From assembly GCA_029863175.1 (NCBI GenBank), contig JAOTVX010000018.1:1-62724 (forward strand): DNA of 62,724 nt. The letters are read 5' to 3'. How positions within the stretch are numbered: the first letter of the stretch is position 1; each line of letters begins with the position of its first letter. Below the pieces are notes generated by a model. It made no database searches. It saw only the letters and a program-made list of their open reading frames with translations, and was not told the origin of the DNA. Below, piece after piece: positions 36,325 through 45,963 of the stretch. Made by a program: the position numbers and the translations under genes. The DNA is from Betaproteobacteria bacterium (lineage in GTDB: Bacteria > Pseudomonadota > Gammaproteobacteria > Burkholderiales > SG8-41).

Positions 36325-37794
36325 ATGTTGGCGAAGCTGGAGCAAACAAGCGGGCCCATGACGGCTGCGAATCTCGAGAGCGTCCGGCACGTGCTGATGG
36401 TGTTGCCCAGGGCGTCGCGTTTGGAGTCGCTGCGCGGGTTGCCATTCGCGGACACGCTTTCGCGGGCGCTCGCCCGGCGCAAGAAGAAACCGGAGGACCT
36501 GGCCAAATCGCCCATTACGACAGACTTGCCGCAAGGCGGACTGGCCGCTTGGGTCATGCTCGACGCCAAGAAACCGGCGTTCGAGCGGCTCACCGCGATC
36601 CGCAAGGCGGTGCAGCTCCTTCTGGCGGAGCGGCCCGAGTCCGTTGCCATCGGCGTCTTCGGAACCGCAGCCGAGCGCCAGCACGCGGCGGAAATGGCGG
36701 TCTATGCGACCTGGGTGAATGGCGCCCGCCTGCCCGAGCGCAAAAAGGAGCCAGAGGAGGCCTTACGTTCGATCCGGCTGCATGGACATCGCTCGGCAAG
36801 CGGATTCCGCGCCCAACGCGCCATTGCGTCCGGCAATACGCTGTGCCGCGAGCTGACGGTGCTGCCGCCGAACGAGCTCAACCCCGCCAGCTACCGCGCG
36901 CGGGTGCGCAAGCTCGCGCGCGAGCATGGCTGGCGGCACGAGGACTACGACATGAAGCGCCTGAGAAAGATGGGTGCGGGCGCTTTCGTCGCGGTCGCTC
37001 AGGGCAGTGCCGACGACGATGCGGCCATCGTGCGTCTCGCGTATCGCGGTCGTCGGCCGCGCAAACGTATTGCGCTGGTTGGCAAGGGCATTTGCTTCGA
37101 CACCGGCGGGCACAATCTGAAGAGCGCGCGTTACATGCACGGGATGCATGAGGACATGAACGGATCCGCCGTGGCACTGGGCATCATGCTCGCCGCGTCA
37201 GAGCTCAGGCTGCCGGTCGAGATCGATTGCTGGATGGCGATCGCGCAGAACCATCTGAGCCCACGCGCCTACAAGCAGAACGAGGTGGTGACGGCCCTGA
37301 ACGGAACGACCATCGAGATCGTGCATACAGATGCCGAGGGCCGCATGGCGCTGGCTGATACGCTCGTGCTGGCCGCACGCGCCAGGCCCGCGCTAATCGC
37401 GGATTTCGCCACGCTTACGGGGAGCATGCACGTCGCGCTCGGTGACCGCTATAGCGGCGTGTTTGCCACGAATGAGGAACTCGCGCGGCGCGCAGTGGCG
37501 GCGGGCCGGGCGAGCGGTGAGCGCGTCTGCGCCTTTCCTTTCGATGCGGATTACGACGCGGCGCTCGACAGCCAGATCGCCGACGTCAAACAGTGCAGTA
37601 TGGAAGGAGGGGCCGACCATATTCTCGCGACCCGTTTCCTCAAGCGCTTCGTGGGAGATACGCCGTGGATTCACGTGGATCTTTCGGGGTCGAGCTGCAA
37701 GGGAGGCCTCGGCGCGGTCGGGACGGATGTTACCGGTTTCGGCGTAGCCTGGGGCATCGAGTTGCTGCGGGCGGTCTTGGGCAGGGCGCGCTGA
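36325..37794 (+). CDS. M17-family leucyl aminopeptidase
   Basis: 489 residues. The C-terminal catalytic domain has the two-metal motifs: GKGICFDTGGHNLK (Lys and Asp), MHEDMNGSA (Asp) and VHTDAEGRMALAD (Asp-Glu plus catalytic Arg). The usual signature NTDAEGRL is changed to HTDAEGRM. The N-terminal domain (about 1-160) is diverged. It is a cytoplasmic peptidase of the PepA/PepB group. AGGA precedes the ATG, and TATAAT lies 36 bases upstream. No partner gene. Confidence 0.9.
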   Translation: MLAKLEQTSGPMTAANLESVRHVLMVLPRASRLESLRGLPFADTLSRALARRKKKPEDLAKSPITTDLPQGGLAAWVMLDAKKPAFERLTAIRKAVQLLLAERPESVAIGVFGTAAERQHAAEMAVYATWVNGARLPERKKEPEEALRSIRLHGHRSASGFRAQRAIASGNTLCRELTVLPPNELNPASYRARVRKLAREHGWRHEDYDMKRLRKMGAGAFVAVAQGSADDDAAIVRLAYRGRRPRKRIALVGKGICFDTGGHNLKSARYMHGMHEDMNGSAVALGIMLAASELRLPVEIDCWMAIAQNHLSPRAYKQNEVVTALNGTTIEIVHTDAEGRMALADTLVLAARARPALIADFATLTGSMHVALGDRYSGVFATNEELARRAVAAGRASGERVCAFPFDADYDAALDSQIADVKQCSMEGGADHILATRFLKRFVGDTPWIHVDLSGSSCKGGLGAVGTDVTGFGVAWGIELLRAVLGRAR

Positions 37795-37814
37795 GCGGCT
37801 GCGTGTCGGTATGA

Positions 37815-37985
37815 TCAGAAGCTGCCGCGGATGAGCACCGGGCTCGACAGCGTGTTCAGACCGACCCACTCACCGATGAGCTGCAGACGCGTGTGCGCGC
37901 GCGGCATGATATTCAAAACCGCGGATACGGAATCATTCCGGCGGCGGCTCGGCGCCAGATTCCACCAACGCTGGAAATCACGCCT
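37815..37985 (-). pseudogene. Possible 3' remnant of an outer-membrane protein gene
   Basis: Read leftward, the frame ends ...NDSVSAVLNIMPRAHTRLQL followed by IGEWVGLNTLSSPVLIRGSF and stop. Alternating hydrophobic residues and a terminal Phe are typical of the last strands of a beta-barrel porin. Further upstream the frame becomes Arg-rich and runs into the 5' end of the MFS-PlsC gene, so any gene here is truncated. Tentative. Confidence 0.25.
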
Positions 37986-38097
37986 CGGTGCCAGTACCGG
38001 GACCCTGCTCGAGGCGAAAGTCGGCAAGCTCGGTTGAGCGGCATGGCTGCCCGGGCGGACCGGCGCTGGTGCGCGATGCGGCTGGGACCTGCGAGCT

Positions 38098-39984
38098 GTG
38101 CGCGAGCGTAGCCAGTTTCGCCTGCTGCTCGCGCGCCGGTTCGCGCCTTTCTTCGGCGTGCAGTTCCTTGGCGCGCTCAATGACAACGTCTTCAAGCAGG
38201 GTCTCCTCATCCTGCTCGCCTATCAAACGGCGAGTTTCTCGACGCTGCAGTCCGACGTGCTGCAGAACCTGGCGCAGGCGCTTTTCGTTCTGCCGTTCTT
38301 CATCTTTTCGGCCACGGCCGGCCAGCTCGCCGACAAGTTCGAGAAATCGCGTCTGATCTCGGTGACGGTGCTTATCGAGCTCATGGTGATGGTGCTCGGG
38401 GCGGCCGGCCTGTTCCTGCACAGCCTCGAGGTGCTGCTGCTCGCATTGTTCCTGAGCGGCACGCAATCGGCGCTGTTCGGTCCCGTCAAGTACGCCATTC
38501 TGCCGCAGTTCTTGAAGAAGGAGGAGCTTATCGGGGGCAACGCCTTAGTAGAGACCGGCACGTCGATCGCCATCCTTTTTGGCTTGATACTCGGGGGCTG
38601 GATGATCGCGCAACCCGGATGGGGCATCGCAGGCGTTGCGATCACCACGATCGCCATCTCTGCCGCGGGGCTCGTCTTGAGCCGATACATTCCTTTCGCG
38701 CTGCCCCCCGCGCCGCAGCTAAGAATCAACTGGAACCCGGTCACCGAGACCTGGCGCAACTTCAGTTTCCTGCGCACGAACCGTACAGTGTTCCTTTCGG
38801 CGCTGGGAATCTCGTGGTTCTGGTTCTTCGGCGCGATGTTCGTGACGCAATTTCCCAATCTGAGCCGGAACATTTTCCTTGCCGACGAGCGCGTCGTCAC
38901 TCTGCTTCTGATCATGTTCTCAGTCGGCATCGGGGCGGGCTCACTGTTATGTGAGCGGCTTTCCGGGCACAAGATCGAGATCGGGCTCGTGCCTTTCGGC
39001 TCGATCGGGTTAACGCTTTTCGCCCTGGATCTCTATTGGGCCCTCTCCGGTCACGTCGGGCACGGACCGGTTGGCCTCGGCGAGTTCGCGGGGGAGGCGG
39101 GTCACTGGCGGATTCTCGTCGACCTCGTACTCATCGGTGTCTTCGGCGGCTTTTATATCGTGCCGCTCTACGCGTTGATTCAGACGCGAAGCGAACCGAG
39201 CCACCGCTCGCGCGTCATCGCGGGCAACAACATCCTCAACGCCCTGTTCATGGTGGCCGCGGCCACGCTGGCCATTGTGCTCTTCAAGGCCGGGCTCACG
39301 ATTCCCCAGCTGTTCCTGGTAACGGCGTTGCTCAACGCGGCCGTGGCCATCTACATCTACACGCTGGTGCCCGAATTCCTGATGCGGTTCCTGGTGTGGC
39401 TGTTGATTCACTCCGTCTATCGCCTGGACAAAACAGGGCTCGAGCACGTTCCGGAGGAGGGTGGAGCCGTGCTCGTATGCAACCACGTGAGCTTCGTCGA
39501 CGCCCTGATCATCGCCGCCGCTTGTCGCCGCCCCGTCCGGTTCGTGATGGACCACCGCTACTTTCGGATGCCGATACTGAACTTCGTGTTTCGCACCGGG
39601 CGCGCGATACCGATCGCCTCAGCGAGAGAAGACCCGGAACTCCTCGAGCGCGCCTACGACGAGATTGCGCGGGCGCTGGAGCACGGCGATCTCATTGGCA
39701 TCTTCCCGGAAGGCAGGCTCACCGACACGGGCGAGATGTCCCCGTTCCGTCCCGGTATAAAGCGCATTGTCGAGCGCACCCAGGTGCCCGTGGTGCCAAT
39801 GGCGCTGCGCGGGCTGTGGGGCAGCTTTTTCAGCCGGATGGGAGGCTCCGCCTTGACGCGCCCCTTCAGGCGCGGGGCGTTCTCAAAGATCGCGCTTGTT
39901 GCGGGACCGGTTGTGCCGCCGTATGTAGCGACACCCGAGGGGCTGCAGCAAAAGGTACTGGCACTGCGCGGCGACTGGAGATGA
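38098..39984 (+). CDS. MFS lysophospholipid-type transporter fused to PlsC acyltransferase
   Basis: 628 residues. Residues about 1-420 form a 12-helix MFS domain of the LplT type (FFGVQFLGALNDNVFKQGLL). Residues about 430-628 are a PlsC domain: VCNHVSFVDALIIAA (HX4D catalytic motif) and FPEGRLTDTGEM (acceptor-binding). The pair would flip lysophospholipid and re-acylate it. The third module, an AMP-dependent acyl-ACP synthetase present in some longer fusions, is missing, so the acyl donor is probably acyl-ACP or acyl-CoA. Start taken as GTG 38098. Confidence 0.9.
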   Translation: MRERSQFRLLLARRFAPFFGVQFLGALNDNVFKQGLLILLAYQTASFSTLQSDVLQNLAQALFVLPFFIFSATAGQLADKFEKSRLISVTVLIELMVMVLGAAGLFLHSLEVLLLALFLSGTQSALFGPVKYAILPQFLKKEELIGGNALVETGTSIAILFGLILGGWMIAQPGWGIAGVAITTIAISAAGLVLSRYIPFALPPAPQLRINWNPVTETWRNFSFLRTNRTVFLSALGISWFWFFGAMFVTQFPNLSRNIFLADERVVTLLLIMFSVGIGAGSLLCERLSGHKIEIGLVPFGSIGLTLFALDLYWALSGHVGHGPVGLGEFAGEAGHWRILVDLVLIGVFGGFYIVPLYALIQTRSEPSHRSRVIAGNNILNALFMVAAATLAIVLFKAGLTIPQLFLVTALLNAAVAIYIYTLVPEFLMRFLVWLLIHSVYRLDKTGLEHVPEEGGAVLVCNHVSFVDALIIAAACRRPVRFVMDHRYFRMPILNFVFRTGRAIPIASAREDPELLERAYDEIARALEHGDLIGIFPEGRLTDTGEMSPFRPGIKRIVERTQVPVVPMALRGLWGSFFSRMGGSALTRPFRRGAFSKIALVAGPVVPPYVATPEGLQQKVLALRGDWR

Positions 39985-40066
39985 GTGTGGCGTCGCCTGG
40001 GAGCCGTTATAAAGCGACCTTTATGTTAAACTTCTCGTTGAATTTTCTAGAGTTTTAGCTCGCGCG

Positions 40067-41230
40067 ATGTCAGGCAATACCCTGGGTAAGCTCTTTTGCG
40101 TGACCTCGTTCGGCGAGAGCCACGGGCCCGCGATCGGCTGCGTGGTGGACGGCTGTCCGCCAGGATTGACGCTCTCCGAATCCGACATCCAGCCCGAGCT
40201 CGATCGGCGCAAGCCTGGCACGTCGCGGCACGTGACGCAGCGGCGTGAGGAAGACGTCGTGGAAATTCTCTCGGGCGTCTTCGACGGCCGGACGACCGGC
40301 ACGCCCATCGCCTTGCTCATTCGCAACGTCGATGCTCGCAGCAAGGATTACTCGAAGATCAAGGACATGTTCCGCCCGGGCCATGCCGACTATACCTATT
40401 GGCAGAAATATGGCATCCGTGACTATCGCGGCGGCGGGCGCCAATCCGCGCGTGAAACAGCGGTGCGCGTCGCGGCCGCTGCGATCGCGAAGAAGTGGCT
40501 CCGGGAGCGCTATGGGGTCATGGTGCGCGGCTGGATGGCGCAGTTGGGACCGATCGAAATCCCGTTCAAGACATGGGATGCGGTCGCCGTGAACCCGTTC
40601 TTCGCGCCCAACGCCGAGATCGTGCCCGAGCTCGAGGCGTTCATGGACAAGCTGCGCAAGTCGGGCGACTCCTGCGGTGCGCGGATCACGACCCTCGCGC
40701 AGAGCGTACCGGTGGGTTGGGGCGAGCCGGTTTACGACAAGCTCGACGCGGAGCTCGCCTACAACATGATGAGCATCAACGCGGTGAAAGGCGTGGAGAT
40801 CGGTGCGGGTTTCCGCTCGGTGGCCCAGAAGGGCACGGAGCACTCCGATGAGATGACACCGCAGGGATTTCTCTCCAATAACGCAGGTGGTGTCCTGGGC
40901 GGCATCTCGACGGGCCAGGACATCGTCGTTCACGTCGCGGTGAAACCGACCTCGAGTATTCGCCTGGCGCGGAGCACGATCGACACGGCGGGCAGGCCAA
41001 CTATTGTCGAGACGCACGGGCGCCACGATCCCTGCGTCGGCATTCGCGCCACGCCGATTTGCGAGGCGATGATGGCATTGACGCTCATGGACCACGCGCT
41101 GCGCCACCGCGCACAGAACGCGGATGTGGCGTGTGAGACTCCCCGCGTGCCGGCCCAGGCGCCTGCTGAAGTGATTGATAAGCTGCGCGGCGCGGCAGCG
41201 GTCGAGAACCCGGACCCCGACGAAGCTTAG
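40067..41230 (+). CDS. aroC: Chorismate synthase
   Basis: 387 residues. [19 protein letters not shown] (FMN-site signature 1), [20 protein letters not shown] and [13 protein letters not shown] mark AroC, which converts EPSP to chorismate, the precursor of the tryptophan made by the trp genes 10 kb away. The sequence around [14 protein letters not shown] is also canonical. An MFS gene starts 16 bases downstream, so they may be co-transcribed. Confidence 0.98.
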   Translation: MSGNTLGKLFCVTSFGESHGPAIGCVVDGCPPGLTLSESDIQPELDRRKPGTSRHVTQRREEDVVEILSGVFDGRTTGTPIALLIRNVDARSKDYSKIKDMFRPGHADYTYWQKYGIRDYRGGGRQSARETAVRVAAAAIAKKWLRERYGVMVRGWMAQLGPIEIPFKTWDAVAVNPFFAPNAEIVPELEAFMDKLRKSGDSCGARITTLAQSVPVGWGEPVYDKLDAELAYNMMSINAVKGVEIGAGFRSVAQKGTEHSDEMTPQGFLSNNAGGVLGGISTGQDIVVHVAVKPTSSIRLARSTIDTAGRPTIVETHGRHDPCVGIRATPICEAMMALTLMDHALRHRAQNADVACETPRVPAQAPAEVIDKLRGAAAVENPDPDEA

Positions 41231-41246
41231 CCGCGGCATCGAGGCG

Positions 41247-42392
41247 ATGGCCGATCTGCCTCGCCGGCGCCTCGCCGGCTTCTATTTCTTCTACTTCGCC
41301 TACCTGGGTGCTTTCGCACCCTTCTTCAGCATTTACCTGAAAGCGGTTGGCCTCTCTCCGGTCGAGATCGGGACCGTGATGGCGCTGCCTGCGGTTGCGC
41401 GGATGACCGCGCCGCATCTCTGGGGCTGGCTGGCCGATGCCGGCGGGGTCATGCGCATCGTGCGTGCGACCACGCTGGCGGGAGTCGTATGCTGGCTTGG
41501 TATGTTCGCGGGCACGGCATTCGTGTGGATCTGCGCCGTTGCGTTCGCGCTGAGCTTTTTCCTGAGCGCAGCGATACCGCTGGTTGATTCGACTACGTTG
41601 CTCCGGTTGGGTGAGAGGACGGGCGACTACGGGCGCATCCGGCTGTGGGGGTCGATCGGATACATGGTGGCCGTTGTTGTGGTCGGCTATCTCCTCGACC
41701 TTTTTCACGTGTCCGCGCTGCTGTGGATCGTGCTCGTGCTGATCGCAGGGACGCTAGCGCTCGGACTCTCCATACCGGAAACCGATCGGCCGCCGTATAC
41801 GGAGGCCGGGCCTATCTCCCACATATTGAAGCGGCCTGCCGTAATGGCGTTGATTGCGGGCTGCGCGCTCATGGTGGCGGCCCACGGCCCGTATTATTCG
41901 TTTTATTCGATTCATCTCGTGTCCCATGGCTACAGCAAGGGAATGACGGGGTGGCTGTGGGCGCTCGGCGTTCTGTGTGAGATCGGGATTTTCTTCTGGC
42001 TTCCCCGGCTCTATGGCGCGTTCACCTTGCGCCAGATCCTGATCGCGAGCTTTGCGCTCGCGGTCGTGCGCTTTCTCGTGATCGGCTGGGGTGCGGACAG
42101 TCTCGCGCTCTTGCTGTTCGCGCAGACATTGCACGCAGCGACGTTCGGGTCTTTCCACGCAGCGGCGATAGGGATTGTGCACCGGTTGTTTCGGGGTCGG
42201 CATCAGGCGCGCGGGCAGGCGATCTACGGTAGCCTGACCTACGGCGTTGGCGGCACCGTGGGCAGCCTTGCCAGCGGCTACGGATGGGAGCAGCTCGGCG
42301 CGGGTCAGACCTTCAGCCTCGCAGCGGGGGCCGCAGGACTGGGGATGCTGATTGTCCTTTGGAAACTCAAGCTCGACGAGCGCGACCGCTGA
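41247..42392 (+). CDS. MFS transporter, phenylpropionate-permease (HcaT) type
   Basis: 381 residues with about twelve helices. The start RLAGFYFFYFAYLGAFAPFF and YLKAVGLSPVEIGTVMALPA are characteristic of the HcaT/MFS_1-like family of aromatic-acid or nucleoside permeases. I begin at the ATG at 41247, just after the aroC stop; the upstream extension would overlap aroC in another frame. Substrate is unknown. Confidence 0.85.
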   Translation: MADLPRRRLAGFYFFYFAYLGAFAPFFSIYLKAVGLSPVEIGTVMALPAVARMTAPHLWGWLADAGGVMRIVRATTLAGVVCWLGMFAGTAFVWICAVAFALSFFLSAAIPLVDSTTLLRLGERTGDYGRIRLWGSIGYMVAVVVVGYLLDLFHVSALLWIVLVLIAGTLALGLSIPETDRPPYTEAGPISHILKRPAVMALIAGCALMVAAHGPYYSFYSIHLVSHGYSKGMTGWLWALGVLCEIGIFFWLPRLYGAFTLRQILIASFALAVVRFLVIGWGADSLALLLFAQTLHAATFGSFHAAAIGIVHRLFRGRHQARGQAIYGSLTYGVGGTVGSLASGYGWEQLGAGQTFSLAAGAAGLGMLIVLWKLKLDERDR

Positions 42393-42451
42393 CTCGGCGC
42401 CCGGCCCCCGGCGGCAGGCGGGCAGAATCCGGCGATTGCGGCCCCTGGCTG

Positions 42452-42480
42452 TTCCGATCGGGAAAGGAATATGTGATAAT
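42452..42480 (+). promoter_or_regulatory. Extended -10 promoter candidate for leuC
   Basis: TTCCGA, 17 bases, then GATAAT preceded by TG at the extended -10 position (TGTGATAAT). It ends 28 bases before the leuC ATG. No leader peptide rich in Leu codons fits in that gap, so classic attenuation is unlikely here. Confidence 0.5.
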
Positions 42481-42508
42481 TCAAAGTTTTTATGAAGTTA
42501 CGTGACCA

Positions 42509-43927
42509 ATGACGGCCCGTACGCTCTACGACAAATTGTGGGACAGCCACCTGGTGCACCAAGCGCCCGACGGCACTGCACTCATCTATATCGACCGGCA
42601 TCTCGTGCACGAGGTAACCAGTCCGCAGGCCTACGAGGGACTGAAGCTCGCGGGGCGCAAGCCGTGGCGCGTGGATTCAGTCGTTGCGACCGCCGACCAC
42701 AACACGCCGACGCGCAACTGGGAAAGAGGTATCGCGGGTATCGCCGACGCAGTGTCGCGGCTGCAGGTCGAGACGCTCGACAAGAACATCAAGGAATTCG
42801 GCGCCAAGGTCTATTTTCCGTTTCTCGACAGGCAGCAGGGCATCGTGCACGTGATCGGGCCGGAGCAGGGCGCGACACTGCCGGGCATGACGGTGGTGTG
42901 CGGCGACTCGCATACGAGCACGCACGGCGCCTTCGGTTGTCTTGCGTTCGGCATCGGCACGAGCGAGGTCGAGCACGTACTCGCGACCCAGTGTCTGGTG
43001 ATGAAAAAGACGAAGACCATGAAGATCGAGGTGGAGGGAACGCTCGGCCTCGGCGTCACGGCGAAAGACATCATTCTCGCGATCATCGGGAAAATCGGCA
43101 CGGCGGGCGGCACCGGCTACACGATCGAATTTGCCGGCAGCGCCATCCGCGCGCTCTCGATGGAAGGCCGCATGACCGTGTGCAACATGTCGATCGAGGC
43201 CGGCGCGCGCGCCGGCACGGTCGCGGTGGACGACACGACGATCGAGTACGTGAAGGGGCGTCCCATGGCGCCCGCGGGCGCCATGTGGGACAAGGCGCTT
43301 GCCCACTGGCGCACGCTCGTGAGCGATCCCGATGCGAATTTCGACAAGGTGGTCACGCTCGATGCCGCCCGGATTCAGCCGCAGGTCACCTGGGGTACCA
43401 ACCCGCAGATGGTGACGACCGTCGACGGGAAGGTGCCCGATCCCGCGCAGGAGAAGGATCCCGTGCAGCGGGAGTGGATAGAGCGCGCGCTCAAGTACAT
43501 GGACCTCAGGCCCAACACGCCCATTACCGAGATCAAGCCCGACAAGGTATTCATCGGCGCCTGCACCAACTCGCGCATCGAGGATCTGCGTGCCGCGGCC
43601 GGGGTGGTCAAGGACAAGCGGGTCGCGTCGAATATCAAGCTGGCGATCGTTGTGCCTGGCTCGGGCTTGGTGAAGCAGCAGGCCGAGCAAGAAGGGCTCG
43701 ACAAGATCTTCACCGCGGCTGGCTTCGAGTGGCGCCAGCCAGGTTGCTCGATGTGCCTCGGCATGAACGACGACCAGCTTTCACGTGGGGAACGCTGTGC
43801 GTCGACCTCGAACCGCAATTTCGAGGGCCGGCAGGGCCCTGGCGGCAGGACCCACTTGGTGAGCCCGGCGATGGCCGCCGCCGCAGCGATCGCAGGCCAT
43901 TTCGTCGATGTGCGGGAAATGAAATGA
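42509..43927 (+). CDS. leuC: 3-isopropylmalate dehydratase large subunit
   Basis: 472 residues. The [4Fe-4S] ligands appear as GACTNSR (one Cys) and [11 protein letters not shown] (two Cys). [20 protein letters not shown] and [16 protein letters not shown] are canonical. With LeuD it isomerises 2- to 3-isopropylmalate in leucine synthesis. The first gene of leuC-leuD-leuB; a 125-base word element separates it from leuD. Confidence 0.98.
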   Translation: MTARTLYDKLWDSHLVHQAPDGTALIYIDRHLVHEVTSPQAYEGLKLAGRKPWRVDSVVATADHNTPTRNWERGIAGIADAVSRLQVETLDKNIKEFGAKVYFPFLDRQQGIVHVIGPEQGATLPGMTVVCGDSHTSTHGAFGCLAFGIGTSEVEHVLATQCLVMKKTKTMKIEVEGTLGLGVTAKDIILAIIGKIGTAGGTGYTIEFAGSAIRALSMEGRMTVCNMSIEAGARAGTVAVDDTTIEYVKGRPMAPAGAMWDKALAHWRTLVSDPDANFDKVVTLDAARIQPQVTWGTNPQMVTTVDGKVPDPAQEKDPVQREWIERALKYMDLRPNTPITEIKPDKVFIGACTNSRIEDLRAAAGVVKDKRVASNIKLAIVVPGSGLVKQQAEQEGLDKIFTAAGFEWRQPGCSMCLGMNDDQLSRGERCASTSNRNFEGRQGPGGRTHLVSPAMAAAAAIAGHFVDVREMK

Positions 43928-44040
43928 ACCGCGGAGACACGAAGACGCAACGGTTGCGCAAAGGAAGACCGGAATATCAGATTCCTGCTGTATCTACTTT
44001 GCGTTCTCTTTGCGCCTTCGCGCCTTTGCGGTGAGGGTTT
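43928..44040. repeat. Inverted CGGAGACACGAAGACG / CTTTGCGCCTTTGCGG element
   Basis: The left arm CCGCGGAGACACGAAGACGC (43932-43951) faces right-arm words TTTGCGTTCTCTTTGCGCC and TTCGCGCCTTTGCGGTG (about 44000-44035). It starts at the leuC stop codon and ends about 15 bases before leuD, within an operon. Confidence 0.8.
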
Positions 44041-44052
44041 ATTGAGGTTGAA

Positions 44053-44691
44053 ATGGAAAAATTCATTAGACAGGAAGGCCTGGTCGCGCCGATGGATCGC
44101 GCCAACGTGGACACCGACGCGATCATCCCCAAGCAGTACCTGAAGTCGATCAAGCGCACCGGCTACGGCCCGAATCTGTTCGACGAGTGGCGCTATCTCG
44201 ACCACGGCGAGCCGGGAATGGATCATTCCAAGAGGCCGCTCAACAAGGATTTTGTCCTCAACCAGGCGCGTTACAAGGGCGCGACAGTCCTGGTCGCGCG
44301 CGAAAACTTCGGCTGTGGCTCCTCGCGCGAGCATGCGCCGTGGGCACTGTTGCAGTACGGCTTTCAGGCCGTAATCGCCCCCAGTTTTGCAGACATCTTC
44401 TACAACAACAGCCTCAAGAACGGGTTGTTGCTGATCCGGCTCGATGCAAAGATCGTGGAACAGTTGTTTCAGGAAGTTCAGGCGACACCAGGGTACCGGC
44501 TCGCGATTGATCTGGAGCAGCAAACGGTCAATGCGCCGGGTGGCGAGAGCTTCAAGTTCGAGATTGACCCATTCAACAAGCATTGTCTGTCGAATGGGCT
44601 CGACGAAATCGCCCTCACGCTCGAGCGCGCCGACAAGATCAAGGCTTTTGAAGCCGGGCATCGCGAGCGGCAGCCCTGGCTGTTCACGTGA
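44053..44691 (+). CDS. leuD: 3-isopropylmalate dehydratase small subunit
   Basis: 212 residues. The swivelling-domain motif [15 protein letters not shown] binds substrate; [20 protein letters not shown] is the conserved N-terminal loop. It partners LeuC. A TTGAGG-type site precedes the ATG. Confidence 0.97.
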   Translation: MEKFIRQEGLVAPMDRANVDTDAIIPKQYLKSIKRTGYGPNLFDEWRYLDHGEPGMDHSKRPLNKDFVLNQARYKGATVLVARENFGCGSSREHAPWALLQYGFQAVIAPSFADIFYNNSLKNGLLLIRLDAKIVEQLFQEVQATPGYRLAIDLEQQTVNAPGGESFKFEIDPFNKHCLSNGLDEIALTLERADKIKAFEAGHRERQPWLFT

Positions 44692-44745
44692 AACGTAAAA
44701 CGGTCGGAGGGATGGGGCCGAGCTTGCGAGCGCATTTCTCGATTT

Positions 44746-44785
44746 GCTCGTCACTCATCACTCATCACCCATCACCCATCACGCA
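44746..44785 (+). repeat. CTCATCACTCATCACCCATCAC words abutting leuB
   Basis: Five consecutive (T/C)CATCAC words run from 44751 to 44782 and end six bases before the leuB GTG, occupying the place where a ribosome-binding site is expected. The upstream arm is weak (GGAGGGATGGGG). Confidence 0.8.
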
Positions 44786-44788
44786 TTT

Positions 44789-45853
44789 GTGAAAATAGCA
44801 GTCCTGGCAGGCGACGGCATCGGCCCGGAAATCATCGCGCAGGCGGTGAAGGTCCTGAAGGTGCTCGCGCGCGACGGGCTCAAGCTGGAACTGGAGGAAG
44901 CGCCGTTCGGCGGGGCCGGCTACGACGCGCATGGCGATCCGCTTCCCGAGTCGACACTCAAGCTCGCCAAGGCAGCGGATGCTGTGCTGTGCGGGGCGGT
45001 GGGTGGCCCCCAGTACGACGCGCTGCCGCGTGCGCAGCGCCCGGAGCAGGGGATCCTGCGCATACGCAAGGAGCTCGGGCTCTTTGCCAATTTGCGGCCG
45101 GCGGTGCTGTTTCCGGAGTTGGTGGGCGCTTCGACGCTCAAGCCGGAAGTCGTATCTGGTCTCGACGTCATGATCATTCGCGAGCTGACCGGAGATATCT
45201 ACTTCGGCGAGCCGCGCGGGCGGCGTAACAATGCCCGCAACGAGCGCGAAGGCTATGACACCATGCTCTACAGCGAGCCCGAAATCCGGCGAATCGCGGA
45301 AGTCGGTTTTTCCACCGCGATGAAGCGCGGCAAAAAGCTCTGCTCGGTGGACAAGGAGAATGTGCTCGAGACCAGCCGCTTCTGGCGCGAAATCGTCAAC
45401 GACGTGGCGAAAAATTATCCGCAGGTCGCGCTATCGCACATGTACGTGGACAACGCGGCGATGCAACTCGTGCGCGCGCCCAAGCAGTTCGACGTGATCG
45501 TGACTGGGAACATGTTCGGCGACATCCTGTCGGATGAGGCATCAATGCTCACCGGCTCGATTGGCATGTTGCCCTCGGCTTCGCTCGATGCGGGTGGTAA
45601 GGGGTTGTATGAGCCCAGCCATGGTTCGGCACCCGACATCGCCGGCAAAAACATCGCCAATCCGCTCGCGACCATCTTCTCGTCGGCCATGATGCTGCGC
45701 TACACGTTCAATAAGGACGAATGGGCGTACCGCATCGAAGCGGCGGTCAAATCCGTGCTGGCGGAGGGTTACCGCACGGCCGATATTCACGAGGCGGGAA
45801 CCCGGAAGGTCGGCACCGGCGAGATGGGCGACGCGGTCGTTGCTGCACTGTGA
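44789..45853 (+). CDS. leuB: 3-isopropylmalate dehydrogenase
   Basis: 354 residues. [20 protein letters not shown] opens the protein; [14 protein letters not shown], the catalytic [13 protein letters not shown] region and [15 protein letters not shown] are canonical. It oxidises 3-isopropylmalate with NAD. The start is the GTG at 44789, as homologues begin MKIAVL; an upstream in-frame codon would add repeat-encoded residues ([13 protein letters not shown]). No purine-rich ribosome site precedes the GTG, so initiation may depend on coupling or a leaderless-like mode. Confidence 0.97.
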   Translation: MKIAVLAGDGIGPEIIAQAVKVLKVLARDGLKLELEEAPFGGAGYDAHGDPLPESTLKLAKAADAVLCGAVGGPQYDALPRAQRPEQGILRIRKELGLFANLRPAVLFPELVGASTLKPEVVSGLDVMIIRELTGDIYFGEPRGRRNNARNEREGYDTMLYSEPEIRRIAEVGFSTAMKRGKKLCSVDKENVLETSRFWREIVNDVAKNYPQVALSHMYVDNAAMQLVRAPKQFDVIVTGNMFGDILSDEASMLTGSIGMLPSASLDAGGKGLYEPSHGSAPDIAGKNIANPLATIFSSAMMLRYTFNKDEWAYRIEAAVKSVLAEGYRTADIHEAGTRKVGTGEMGDAVVAAL

Positions 45854-45963
45854 ACGCGCAGCACTGTTTGAACGCGCAGCACTGTTGTTTTTTTGCCCCA
45901 ACCTCTGCCCACGCCAGTTAACCCCTTGATAGAATAGAACCTCTTGGTATTTAGGCTAATGCA

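Noticed and set aside
37831..38037. A 68-codon plus-strand frame between the aminopeptidase and MFS-PlsC genes
   Set aside because: No ribosome site or recognisable features; the opposite strand has a more protein-like, though truncated, tail.
42502..44034. A 510-codon frame overlapping leuC in another phase
   Set aside because: An Arg/Gly-rich shadow; leuC is intact in the alternative frame.
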